Source: Desulfoprunum benzoelyticum
GTDB taxonomy: Bacteria > Desulfobacterota > Desulfobulbia > Desulfobulbales > Desulfocapsaceae
Direction: 5' to 3'
Assembly: GCF_014201505.1 (NCBI RefSeq)
Contig: NZ_JACHEO010000012.1
Span: forward strand, 1 to 64,000
DNA: 64,000 nt
Part shown: one piece after another, positions 23,928-32,811 of the stretch
Numbering within the stretch: the first letter of the stretch is position 1
How the letters are laid out: every line of letters begins with the position of its first letter
Translations under genes and position numbers: made by a program
The notes under the pieces: generated by a model
Databases searched by the model: none
Told to the model about the DNA's origin: nothing
The model's input: only the letters and a program-made list of their open reading frames with translations

Positions 23928-26729
23928 TCAGGTCTCCAGGGCCTCGCCAACTTTGGCCGCCAGGTCATCGAGGGTGAAGGGTTTCCGGATAAAATGGACG
24001 GCCTTCTCCAGGGCATCGTGGTGGCCGATGACATCGGCGCTATAGCCCGAAGTGAACAGCAGTTTCAGATCGGGCTGGATGGCCTGCAGTTTCCTGGAAA
24101 GTTCCCAGCCATTCATCTCCGGCATGATGACATCGGTCATCAACAGGTTGATTGTCCCGCCGTATTCGCCGGCCCGATTGACGGCCTCCGCCGGCGTGGT
24201 CGCCGTCAGGACGTTGCAGCCGATTTTTTCCAGCATCTCCCTGGTCATGCCCAGGATTGCCGGCTCATCCTCGACCAGCAGCACCGTTGCCTGACCGGCT
24301 GGATATCCTCCGCCGGCCTCTGTCCCTTCCCTCCGGTCGCCGTCCCCGACATAACGCGGCAGGTAGACCCGGATCGTCGTTCCCTGGCCCACCTTGCTGT
24401 CGACCTTGATGAAGCCGTTGTTCTGATGAACGATGCCATAGATCGTCGCCAGCCCCAGGCCGGAACCATGCCCCGTTTCCTTTGTGGTGTAAAACGGCTC
24501 GAACAGCATGTCGATGACATCCTTGTCCATGCCGCAGCCATTGTCGGCAACCGTCAACAGGACAAAATCGCCGGCCGCACACCCCTCGTGACCGGTGCAG
24601 AACGAACTGCTGAGGCTGACGTTCTCGGTGGCGATGGCAATCCTGCCGACATCGGCGATCGCATCCCTCGAATTGGTGCACAGGTTGGCGATGATCTGGT
24701 CGATCTGGGAGGGATCCATCCACACCGGCCAGATATTCTCCCCCGGCCGCCAGATCACCTCGATATCCTTCCCGACCAGCCGCCCCAGCATCGTCAGCAT
24801 GCCGGCAACGGTTTCATTGAGATCCAGCATCTTCGGCACGACGTTCTGCCGACGGGCAAAGATCAGGAGTTGACGGGTGAGATCGGCCGATCGCCGTGCC
24901 GCATTCTCAATCGCCCGAAGATTTTCGTGGAGCTGGTCGTCCGGCTTGATCTTCAACAACGCCAATTCCACATGGCCCAGGATTATCCCGATCATTGTAC
25001 TGAAATCATGGGCAATACCACCGGCAAGTCGGCCGACAGACTCCATCTTCCGCCTCTGTGACAGCTGGTCCCGCAGCCTTTCCCTTTCCTCCTCGGCCTG
25101 ACGCCGCTCCGTCAGGTCGGTCACCATGCCGCAGATCCCATTGACCTTGCCGTCGCTATCGAACAGCGGAAACTTGACCGACAGAAAGGTCCGCCGGCCT
25201 TTCGCAGCATCGAGGGTCTCTTCCTGCTCGATCACCTGTACCGATTCCATGACCTCGAGATCGTGGTGTCGGAACTGATCGGCATCGCCGGCGGCGAACA
25301 GTTCGGCGTCGGTGCGACCGATGACATTCTCGCGCAGCAGACCGGTAACTGCCTCCCATTTGCGGTTGACCATGGTGTAGCAGCCCTCGCGATCCTTGAC
25401 GAAGATGAGGTTGCCGCTGTTTTCGATCAGTCCGCCCAGGAAACGACGGCTCTCCCGCAGCTCCTGTTCCGTCCGCATCCGTTCGCTGATATCCCGCATC
25501 GCGGCCAGACGAAAATGCCGGCCATTGAGTTCAAAAAAACTACAGGAAATATCGACCGGAAAGACGATGCCGTCTTTTTTCCTGTGGTACCTGAGCGGAA
25601 TATGGAGCCTGCCGCCGCTGTTGACGATCTGACGGCTGCCTTCCCTGGGGTCGGAGAACAGATCGGTGATGCGGAGGGCAAGCAATTCCTCCCGGGAGTA
25701 GCCATACAGCTCGATTGCCGCCTCATTGACATTGATCAGCTGTTGCGTGTCGGCATCGACGACCAGCAGCGCGTCCGAACCGACGTTGAACAGCAGGCGG
25801 TATCTCTCCTCGCTGAGCCTGAGATCATCGGTGCGCCTGGTCACCGCCCTTTTCAGCATCTGATTCCAGCCGATCAGGACCAGAATCAGCAAGAGCAGCA
25901 GGGCAACCCCCGGCAGGATGAGGCGATAGGGGATGAGACTGCTGATCGAGGCGCCGTACCACCTCCGTTCTATAGCCTTGACTTCCGCTGCGGAGATCTG
26001 AGCAAAGCCCGCTTCGACGGTCTGCAGCAGGGCGGTGTTTCCCTTGCTCACGGCGCGGTGGAACTGACCGACGTACAGGGGGTCGGATTCCCGAAACCTG
26101 TCCTGAATTCCGTATTTGTAGAGGAAATAGAGGGCCGGCGGCTTGTCGACGACAAAGACGTTGACCTTGTGCTCCATCGCCGCCCGGACGATCTCCTCGT
26201 AGTCGTGGAACAGGAGAAGGTTGTCGATGCCGTGGCGGCGGAGGAGATCCACCGCCGCATCCCCCTCTTTGGCGGCGACGGCAAAGCCGCGGAGGGACTC
26301 GATATCGGTTATGCCGCTGATTTCCTTGTTGAAGAAGACCGGCACTTCCAGACGGGCGTAGGGATGGGTGAAGTCGAGCCATTGCCGGCGCTCGTCGGTC
26401 TTGAAGATGGTGTCGATGACGTCGAACCGCCCCTCCCGCATCGCGACGAGGGCGCCGTTCCAGTCCGTGGCGGTAAGCTCGACCCGGATTCCGGTCTTCT
26501 GCTCCCACAGCCGCCACTGATCGACGAGCAGCCCCTGGATCCGGCCGTCGCTGCCATGGAAGACAAAGGGGGGATAGTTGTTGTCCGTCACCACCCTGAT
26601 CGACTCAGGCGCCTCCGGTCGACTGTCGTCAGGCGTCGCGGCGACGGACTGGACACAGGACAGCAGCAGCGCCACCAGCAACGCTGGATACAGCCGCCAT
26701 ATCTTCACCATTTCCGTCAACACCCGCAT
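23928..26729 (-). CDS. SBP-PAS-PAS hybrid sensor histidine kinase
   Basis: About 933 residues. Order: signal anchor; periplasmic family-3 solute-binding domain (about 40-265; SIRVVTDNNYPPFVFHGSDG); membrane helix (about 275-295); two PAS domains (about 310-430 and 430-550); HisKA (GGIAHDFSTMIGI); HATPase (NLCTNSRDAI, DNGCGMD, GSGLGLATIYGI); and a receiver with Asp in LLMTDVIMPEMNG and Lys in FIRKPF. It probably senses a small ligand in the periplasm and passes phosphate internally. The start at 26729 follows GGGGGTG; a frame to 26759 is possible. No separate output regulator is adjacent. Confidence 0.93.
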   Translation of the reverse strand: MRVLTEMVKIWRLYPALLVALLLSCVQSVAATPDDSRPEAPESIRVVTDNNYPPFVFHGSDGRIQGLLVDQWRLWEQKTGIRVELTATDWNGALVAMREGRFDVIDTIFKTDERRQWLDFTHPYARLEVPVFFNKEISGITDIESLRGFAVAAKEGDAAVDLLRRHGIDNLLLFHDYEEIVRAAMEHKVNVFVVDKPPALYFLYKYGIQDRFRESDPLYVGQFHRAVSKGNTALLQTVEAGFAQISAAEVKAIERRWYGASISSLIPYRLILPGVALLLLLILVLIGWNQMLKRAVTRRTDDLRLSEERYRLLFNVGSDALLVVDADTQQLINVNEAAIELYGYSREELLALRITDLFSDPREGSRQIVNSGGRLHIPLRYHRKKDGIVFPVDISCSFFELNGRHFRLAAMRDISERMRTEQELRESRRFLGGLIENSGNLIFVKDREGCYTMVNRKWEAVTGLLRENVIGRTDAELFAAGDADQFRHHDLEVMESVQVIEQEETLDAAKGRRTFLSVKFPLFDSDGKVNGICGMVTDLTERRQAEEERERLRDQLSQRRKMESVGRLAGGIAHDFSTMIGIILGHVELALLKIKPDDQLHENLRAIENAARRSADLTRQLLIFARRQNVVPKMLDLNETVAGMLTMLGRLVGKDIEVIWRPGENIWPVWMDPSQIDQIIANLCTNSRDAIADVGRIAIATENVSLSSSFCTGHEGCAAGDFVLLTVADNGCGMDKDVIDMLFEPFYTTKETGHGSGLGLATIYGIVHQNNGFIKVDSKVGQGTTIRVYLPRYVGDGDRREGTEAGGGYPAGQATVLLVEDEPAILGMTREMLEKIGCNVLTATTPAEAVNRAGEYGGTINLLMTDVIMPEMNGWELSRKLQAIQPDLKLLFTSGYSADVIGHHDALEKAVHFIRKPFTLDDLAAKVGEALET

Positions 26730-26825
26730 CACCGCACCCCCATATTCTGCAAGGCGCATCAGTCGACATCTGCCTCTCTATCCGGTATCGATTCCCCCGC
26801 ATTTCTCCCTCTCTTCATTAAATGG

Positions 26826-26858
26826 CCTCCCTCCCCGTTTGTCAAATCGGCAGGGAGG
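26826..26858 (-). terminator. Hairpin after the GNAT gene
   Basis: CCTCCCT (26826-26832) pairs with AGGGAGG (26852-26858) with a 19-base loop, between the leftward acetyltransferase gene and the hybrid kinase gene. T run absent; weak candidate. Confidence 0.35.
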
Positions 26859-26914
26859 GATGAAAGATGTCGAACGGACACGGCTGTCCAGGCGAAGGGC
26901 GTCGACGGGTCGGC

Positions 26915-27364
26915 TCATCTGTCTGCATGATCGGCCTGATAGGGGTTGGGGCGGCCGATCTCCATGAATTTCCCCGGTTCCTTCAAGGCCGAAAAACCGC
27001 AACCCCGGTAAAGGCCGTGGGCGTCGGAGGTGACCAGCAGGATCCGGCGCAATCCCTGCAGGTGCGGGTGCTCGAGGATGCAGGCAACGAGCCGTTTGGC
27101 CAGGCCGCGGCCACGGTGATCGGGAAGGATGAAGACATCACCGAGGTAGGCGAAAGTCGCGCGGTCGGTGATCGCCCGGGCGAACCCGACCTGACGGCCG
27201 TGGCGATAGACACCGAAACAGAGGGAGTTGGCCAGCGCCTTCTCGACCAGGGCCCGGGGGATCCCCTTCGCCCAGTACGTTTGCCGGAGAAAGCCGTGAA
27301 TGGTGTCAAGATCGAGATCGTCGGGGTTGTCGGTGATGAGGTAATCCTGCTGCTGCCATTGCAT
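26915..27364 (-). CDS. GNAT family N-acetyltransferase
   Basis: A 149-residue acetyltransferase. The acetyl-CoA-binding core is clear: FAYLGDVFILPDHRGRGLAKRLVACIL contains the R/Q-x-x-G-x-G/A signature. It also has an N-terminal DLDTIHGFLRQTYWAKG stretch and a C-terminal YRGCGFSALKEPGKFMEI, the usual pattern of a widespread subgroup of small bacterial acetyltransferases. The ATG overlaps the stop of the upstream amidohydrolase (TAATG), implying coupled translation. Substrate unknown. Confidence 0.9.
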   Translation of the reverse strand: MQWQQQDYLITDNPDDLDLDTIHGFLRQTYWAKGIPRALVEKALANSLCFGVYRHGRQVGFARAITDRATFAYLGDVFILPDHRGRGLAKRLVACILEHPHLQGLRRILLVTSDAHGLYRGCGFSALKEPGKFMEIGRPNPYQADHADR

Positions 27365-28374
27365 TAACGTTCGCTCCTCTGTGGATTCTTGCGGTAGTTC
27401 GGACTGGGGCGACCGGCCAGCCAGATTCCCTCGAGATACGAAAATTTGCGCGGCAGCTGGGCCGGGGTCCCGCGGGCGACGAGAAAATCTGCCTGCCGGC
27501 CGACGGCGATGCGGCCACGGACAAGGCCAAGCAGAGCGGCGCCGTTGACCGTCGCGCAGCTGATCGCCCCGCCGAGGGAGAATCCGGCCTGGATCAACAG
27601 CTTCATTTCCTCGACCACCGCCTCGCCATGGAGGACGCCGGGACTGCCGGAATCGGTGCCGAGCGCCACCGTCACTCCCAGCTGCCGCGCCAGAGCCACC
27701 TGTTCGAGCTGCGCTTTGAGGGCGTTGGCGGCGAGCTTTTTCTCCGCTGCATCGGCCGCCTGTTCGGCGGCGACCTTCATCGCCTGCAGGGTCGGGACCA
27801 GGACCACTCCCCTCTCCGCCATCCGCTCCAGGTTGTCCCGCCCCATACGACAGCCATGGACGATCGCCTGGCAGCCGGCGGCAATCGCGGTCCGCACCGG
27901 CTCCCGGCCATTGGCATCGACGATGACCGTACCCCCGCCATACTCCGCCTGACCGGCAGCCAAGATGACGACCGGGGGCACGCCTGCCGTGACCGGCTCT
28001 TTCCCGTAGCGCTGAAGAAATCCGGGCCGGTCATCGGCATCGCGTACCGCGAGCACCCCGTGAGCGAAAAGATCGTCGATATGACGCCGAATGAGCGGCC
28101 GGATGTCCGAGTGGCTTGATTCGGCCAGACGCCTTCGCAGCTGGAGATCGGTCGTGCCGGACAAGGCGAGGTGGACATGGCAGTCGATGAAGGGCGGACA
28201 GAGGACGGCGTGGGACAGATCGGTGATCGACAGGGAGTCAATCTCGCTGTTGGACTCATACGGCGTGATCCCCGTGACGATCCCGTTTTTCATCCTTAGC
28301 AGCACATTGCGCTGCAGCGGTCCGCCGCCGCCGTCGATCAGCCAGCCGGCACGCACGGCGCGGGCATCGTTCAT
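27364..28374 (-). CDS. Amidohydrolase-like protein, probably internally shortened
   Basis: A 336-residue protein of the imidazolonepropionase-like amidohydrolase family. The metal-binding DCHVHLALSG strand, GCQAIVHGCRM and ALGTDSGSP (catalytic Asp) motifs are present, as is the C-terminal LLGLVRGRIAVGRQADFLV. Typical members are near 400 residues. Here AAGQAEYGGG runs almost straight into TVIVDANGREPVRTAIAAG, so the segment that normally carries the metal-bridging Lys and one His appears missing. Activity is therefore uncertain. It is translationally coupled to the downstream acetyltransferase gene. Confidence 0.8.
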   Translation of the reverse strand: MNDARAVRAGWLIDGGGGPLQRNVLLRMKNGIVTGITPYESNSEIDSLSITDLSHAVLCPPFIDCHVHLALSGTTDLQLRRRLAESSHSDIRPLIRRHIDDLFAHGVLAVRDADDRPGFLQRYGKEPVTAGVPPVVILAAGQAEYGGGTVIVDANGREPVRTAIAAGCQAIVHGCRMGRDNLERMAERGVVLVPTLQAMKVAAEQAADAAEKKLAANALKAQLEQVALARQLGVTVALGTDSGSPGVLHGEAVVEEMKLLIQAGFSLGGAISCATVNGAALLGLVRGRIAVGRQADFLVARGTPAQLPRKFSYLEGIWLAGRPSPNYRKNPQRSER

Positions 28375-28450
28375 CGTTTATCTCCTCTTCCATTGGGGTT
28401 GATCTTTCCAGTCGAGGCCATCGCGGTCATCGCCCTGCCTCGACCTGCCA

Positions 28451-29650
28451 TCATTCGGCCCGCAGCGCCTCGATCGGATCGAGGCCGGCGGCGTGGCGGG
28501 CCGGCAGCACCCCGGCCAAGAGGCCGATCGCCGCCGCCAGGAGTTCGGCGTAGAGGGCAAACAGCCACGGGGTATGGGTCGGCAGGCTGGGGACCAGGGC
28601 CCCGAGCAGCCAGGCCCCGCCCGCCCCGATCACCAGGCCGCACAGCCCGCCGATGGCGGCCAGGACCACCGCCTCGCCGATAAACAGCAGCAGGATCTGG
28701 CCCCGGCCGGCGCCGATCGCCCGCAGCAGCCCGACCTCCGGGGTCCGCTCGGTGACGGCGATGGTCATGATCGTCAGGATGCCGACCCCGCCGACCAGCA
28801 GGGAGATGGCGCCGAGGCCGCCGACCGAGAGGGTGATGATGTTGAGCACCGAGCCGAGGACATCAAGCATCTCTTCCTGGGTGGTGATGGTGAAGTCCTC
28901 GGCCCCATGGCGGGCGCTCAGCAGCCGTCTGGCCTGGTCGGCGACGGTCCTGGACTCGAGGCCGGCCTGGTAGAGGAGATCGATCTCCATCAGGCTGTCG
29001 AGATTGAACAGGCTCATGGCCCTGACCGTGGGGATGTAAACCGCATCGTCGAGATCGAAACCGAGCATCTGCCCCTTCGATTCCATGATCCCGATCACCC
29101 GGTAGCGTTCGCCGCCGATCCGGACGATTTTGCCGAGCGGGCTGGTCTCCCGAAACAGCTCGGTGGCCACGGTGCTGCCGAGGGCGACGTAGGCCCGCGG
29201 CGCCCGCTGGTCGTCGACCGGCAGGAACCGGCCCCGGGCCACGTCGATCTTGAAGACGGCCGCCGCCGTCGGCCCGACCCCGAGGATCGTCGTGTGGCGA
29301 CTGCGTTTCTCCCATTCGACCGGGGCGTTGCCCTGGACCACGGCAATGGTGTCGATGACCCCGGCGATCCGCCGCAGCGCCTCCTCGTCGGCGATCGACA
29401 GCGGCCGGATGTTGTTGATGATCGCCCCGGAGACCCCGACCGTCGTGGTCCTGCCGGGATTGATGCTGACCAGATTGGTGCCGAACTGAGTGAACTCGGA
29501 GAGCATGAACCGCCGTACCCCCTCGCCGATCGAGGTCAGCAGGACCACCGAGGCGATGCCGACGGCGATGCCGAGGACCGTGAGGAAGCTGCGCATCCGC
29601 TGGTCGACGAGGGAACCGAGGGAGAGTCTGATGAGATCGCGCAGAAGCAT
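28451..29650 (-). CDS. MacB-type ABC transporter permease (downstream copy)
   Basis: A 399-residue FtsX/MacB-type permease without its own ATPase domain. A membrane helix near residues 20-43 (FLTVLGIAVGIASVVLLTSIGEG) is followed by a long periplasmic MacB_PCD domain (about 45-250) and three C-terminal helices, with the conserved TERTPEVGLLRAIGAGRGQI loop. The start at 29650 has GTGAGGAG directly before it, and only five bases separate it from the upstream permease. It is the last gene of the exporter cluster and probably forms a heterodimer with the neighbour. Confidence 0.9.
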   Translation of the reverse strand: MLLRDLIRLSLGSLVDQRMRSFLTVLGIAVGIASVVLLTSIGEGVRRFMLSEFTQFGTNLVSINPGRTTTVGVSGAIINNIRPLSIADEEALRRIAGVIDTIAVVQGNAPVEWEKRSRHTTILGVGPTAAAVFKIDVARGRFLPVDDQRAPRAYVALGSTVATELFRETSPLGKIVRIGGERYRVIGIMESKGQMLGFDLDDAVYIPTVRAMSLFNLDSLMEIDLLYQAGLESRTVADQARRLLSARHGAEDFTITTQEEMLDVLGSVLNIITLSVGGLGAISLLVGGVGILTIMTIAVTERTPEVGLLRAIGAGRGQILLLFIGEAVVLAAIGGLCGLVIGAGGAWLLGALVPSLPTHTPWLFALYAELLAAAIGLLAGVLPARHAAGLDPIEALRAE

Positions 29651-29655
29651 GCTCC

Positions 29656-30861
29656 TCACCTCCGCGACAGCGACTGCACCGGGTCGAGCCGGGCCGCCCG
29701 CCGTGCCGGCAGGACGCCGAAGACCAGACCGGTACTCAGGGCCACGCCGACGGCGGCGGCAAGCGACCACAGCGGCATGAAGAGCGGGAAGTCGGGAAAG
29801 ACCCGGCCGAGGACCCAGGTGCCGGCGGTGGCAAGGATCAGGCCGAAGGCGGCGCCGACCAGTGACAGGATCGCCGCTTCGACGAGGAAGAGGGTCAGTA
29901 TCCGGTTGCCGGGAGCGCCGATGGCCTTGAGCAGGCCGACCTCGGAGCGGCGCTGGGAGACGGCGATCAGCATCACGTTCATGATCAGGATCCCGGCCAC
30001 CCCCAGGCTGATGGCGGCGATGCCGGCGACCGTCAGGGTCAGGGCGACGAAGATCCGATCGAAGGTCGCGAGAATCGCATCCTGAGTGACGATGGTGACA
30101 TCGTCCTCGCCGTCGTGGCGTTCGCGGATGATCGCGGCGATCGCCTCCTTCGCCCGACCGATGGCGTCACGGTCGCTGGCCTCGATCATGACCCGGAACA
30201 GCGAGGAGACGTTGAACAGGGCCTGGGCCGAGGCCACGGGAACGATGACGATATCGCCCATATCCATCCCCACCGATTCCCCCTTGTCCGACAGCACCCC
30301 GATGATCCGGAAACGACGGTCGCCGATCCGGACCGACTCGCCGACGGCCGGGGCCGCCCCGAACAGCTCGGCCTTGATCTCGTAACCGAGGACGCAGATC
30401 GGCGCCGCCCGGGTCGGATCGCCTTCCGGCAGGAAACGGCCCTGGGCCATCTCCAACTGGCGGAGCGGGAGGAGCGACGGGGTCGAACCGAGGATGGTGG
30501 TCTCCCGTTGCCGCCCTTCCGCCGACACCGGGGCCGCACCGACGGTCAGCGGCGCCACGTGACGGATCGACGACGAGCGGCGCAGCGCCATGGCATCGTC
30601 GAGGGTCAGGTCGCGCGGCGTGATGCCGAGTAGCGGCGGGGGGCCGCCGACCGTTTCCGACCGGCCGGGGAGAACGATGATCAGGTTGGTGCCGAGGTTG
30701 GAAAACTGGCCGATGACATAGCGGCGGGCCCCTTCCCCCAGGGTCGAGAGGATGACCACCGAGCCGACGCCGATAGCCATCGCCAGCAGCATCAGGAAGG
30801 TCCGGACGGGATAACCGAGTGAGGCCCGCAGGCTGAAGCTTATGATATCGCGCAGGTACAT
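29656..30861 (-). CDS. MacB-type ABC transporter permease (upstream copy)
   Basis: A 401-residue permease of the same architecture as its downstream neighbour: N-terminal helix (VRTFLMLLAMAIGVGSVVILSTLGEG), periplasmic domain, then three helices including SQRRSEVGLLKAIGAPGNRIL. The two copies are clearly related yet diverged, consistent with an obligate heterodimer served by the single ATPase encoded 25 bases upstream. Such exporters use force from ATP hydrolysis in the cytoplasm to move substrates already in the periplasm. Substrate unknown. Confidence 0.9.
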   Translation of the reverse strand: MYLRDIISFSLRASLGYPVRTFLMLLAMAIGVGSVVILSTLGEGARRYVIGQFSNLGTNLIIVLPGRSETVGGPPPLLGITPRDLTLDDAMALRRSSSIRHVAPLTVGAAPVSAEGRQRETTILGSTPSLLPLRQLEMAQGRFLPEGDPTRAAPICVLGYEIKAELFGAAPAVGESVRIGDRRFRIIGVLSDKGESVGMDMGDIVIVPVASAQALFNVSSLFRVMIEASDRDAIGRAKEAIAAIIRERHDGEDDVTIVTQDAILATFDRIFVALTLTVAGIAAISLGVAGILIMNVMLIAVSQRRSEVGLLKAIGAPGNRILTLFLVEAAILSLVGAAFGLILATAGTWVLGRVFPDFPLFMPLWSLAAAVGVALSTGLVFGVLPARRAARLDPVQSLSRR

Positions 30862-30885
30862 GGGTCGTCGTCTCCCCGGCCGCGA

Positions 30886-31554
30886 TCAGCGATCGGACTC
30901 GATCCGCCCGTCGACCATCCGGATACGCCGCCCGGCCCGTTTGCCGAGGTCCGGGTCGTGGGTCACCGTGATCAGGGTGAGCCCCCGGCTGTTGAGGTCT
31001 TCGAGGATCTCGACGACCTCACCGCCCGACACCCGGTCGAGGTTGCCGGTGGGCTCGTCGGCGAGCAGGGTGTGGGGCTGCATGATGACCGCCCGAGCGA
31101 TCGCCACCCGCTGCCGCTGCCCGCCGGAGAGCTGATCCGGGCGGTGCCGGGCCCGGTTGCCGATGCCGAAGGCGTCGATGGTCGCGGCCACCCGCTGTTT
31201 GCGCTCGCTCGGATCGATGCCGGCCAGGATCATCGGCAGTTCGATGTTCTCCGCCGCCGTCATCCGCGGCACGAGGTGGAAGAACTGGAAGACGAAACCG
31301 ATCTTGTGGCGGCGCAGCGCCGCCTGCTGCCGATCGCCCAGACCGGTTATGTCCTCGCCGTCGAGAAGGTAGGTGCCGGCATCGGGGCGGTCGAGCAGGC
31401 CGATGATGTTGAGCAGGGTCGATTTGCCCGACCCGGACGGCCCCATGACGGCGATATACTCGCCGGTGGCGATCGTCAGATCGACATCACGCAGCGCCGC
31501 CACCCGCTCGTCACCGACCATGAACTCCCGGCAGATCCCGGCCAGGGTGATCAC
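30886..31554 (-). CDS. MacB/LolD-type ABC transporter ATPase
   Basis: A 222-residue nucleotide-binding subunit. Walker A GPSGSGKST, Q-loop (GFVFQFFHLVPRMTA), ABC signature LSGGQRQRVAIARA and Walker B LLADEPTGNLD with the following H-loop (TVTHDPDL) are all intact. Sequence pattern is that of the MacB/LolD/FtsE subgroup. Its start codon overlaps the stop of the adaptor gene (ATGA), so translation is coupled; the permease genes follow 25 bases later. Confidence 0.95.
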   Translation of the reverse strand: MITLAGICREFMVGDERVAALRDVDLTIATGEYIAVMGPSGSGKSTLLNIIGLLDRPDAGTYLLDGEDITGLGDRQQAALRRHKIGFVFQFFHLVPRMTAAENIELPMILAGIDPSERKQRVAATIDAFGIGNRARHRPDQLSGGQRQRVAIARAVIMQPHTLLADEPTGNLDRVSGGEVVEILEDLNSRGLTLITVTHDPDLGKRAGRRIRMVDGRIESDR

Positions 31555-32702
31555 GGCCGGTCTCCGCCGGGGACTGCGGCGACGCCGTCGGCCAAACCCG
31601 GCTTGTCGACGTTGACGACGACCTGCTGCCCCTCGCTCAGCCCGGCGACGATCTCGGTGACGGCCCAGTTGGCGAGGCCGGTGGTGACGTCGACCAGGTG
31701 CACCGTCTTCTTCTCCGGCGAATAGAGGTAGACCCGCCTGCCGTCGAGCAGCGCCTCGGTCGGAATGTACAGGCCGTCGGCCCTGGCGGCGAGGATGATC
31801 TCGACATCGACGCTGTAGCCGGCGAGAAGGTCGTTAAAGTCGCCCTCGTTCACGAACGACGCCTCGACATCGACGGTCCGCGCCTGTTTCTCGAGATCGA
31901 GGACATAGGGGGCGATGCGGCGGACAGAGCCGGCGAACTGTCGCCCCTTGAATGCGTCGAGAGTGATACGGGCGGTCATCCCGACCCGCACCGCCGCCGC
32001 GTCGACTTCGTCGATCGGGGCGGTGACATAGAAGCAGTTGTCCTCGATCAGGTCGACCGCGGGCGGGGTCTGGACCCCGACCGGCGACGGGGTCACGTAC
32101 TCGTTCAGTTCGCCCTCGATCTTGGCCACCACCCCGGCAAAGGGGGCGACGAGCCGGGTTCGCGACAGGCTGGCCCGGGCGACATCGATCCGGGCCGCGC
32201 TCATCGTGACCGCCGCCCTCGCGGCCTCGCACTGGGCGCGGAGCGCGCCGGCCTGGGTGCGGGCCCGGTCGGCGTCTTCTTCCGGCACGACCTCCCGCTC
32301 ACGGAGCCGATCCGTCCGCGTTGCCTGGCGCTCGGCCTCGGCGGCCGAGAGGCAGGTGGCTGCGGCCTGGGCCCGGGCGGCCTGTTCCTCCCGCTCGGCC
32401 AGTGTCAGCTGGGCCGCCAGGTCCTCGTTCCAGATCTCAAGCAGCAGATCGCCGGCCTTGACATGATCGCCCTCGTGAATCGGCAACCGGCCGATCTGGC
32501 CGCCGATGCTCGGCGACAGCTTGGCCCGGCGGCAGGCCTCGACGGTGCCGGCGCGGGTATTGGCGACGGTCTGTTCGACCTTGCCGCGGACCACCGGCTG
32601 GACAACGATCGCGATCGGCTGCGGCCGCGTCATCACCCAGACGACAACGGCGACGACCGCCGCCAGGACAAACACCACCAGCCAACGCATCGTTTGCCGC
32701 AT
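31551..32702 (-). CDS. MacA/HlyD-type periplasmic adaptor
   Basis: A 383-residue membrane-fusion protein. One N-terminal membrane helix (residues 6-24) anchors it, followed by a barrel/lipoyl region (TVANTRAGTVEACRRAKLSPSIGGQIGRLPIHEGDHVKAGDLLLEI), a helical hairpin rich in Ala, Arg and Glu (about 75-155) and beta-barrel segments (VVAKIEGELNEYV). It joins the ABC permeases, probably to an outer-membrane TolC-like channel that is not encoded in this window. The start at 32702 follows GAGGAGGAAGAGG. Confidence 0.92.
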   Translation of the reverse strand: MRQTMRWLVVFVLAAVVAVVVWVMTRPQPIAIVVQPVVRGKVEQTVANTRAGTVEACRRAKLSPSIGGQIGRLPIHEGDHVKAGDLLLEIWNEDLAAQLTLAEREEQAARAQAAATCLSAAEAERQATRTDRLREREVVPEEDADRARTQAGALRAQCEAARAAVTMSAARIDVARASLSRTRLVAPFAGVVAKIEGELNEYVTPSPVGVQTPPAVDLIEDNCFYVTAPIDEVDAAAVRVGMTARITLDAFKGRQFAGSVRRIAPYVLDLEKQARTVDVEASFVNEGDFNDLLAGYSVDVEIILAARADGLYIPTEALLDGRRVYLYSPEKKTVHLVDVTTGLANWAVTEIVAGLSEGQQVVVNVDKPGLADGVAAVPGGDRP

Positions 32703-32811
32703 CCTCTTCCTCCTCTTCCCCTCCGGTTCCGAACAGGATGTTTTTTGCTCAGCAATCACGACCGTCCTTGATCGACAGGCTCAAACCCTGCAGCTTCATC
32801 GGCAGATCCCG

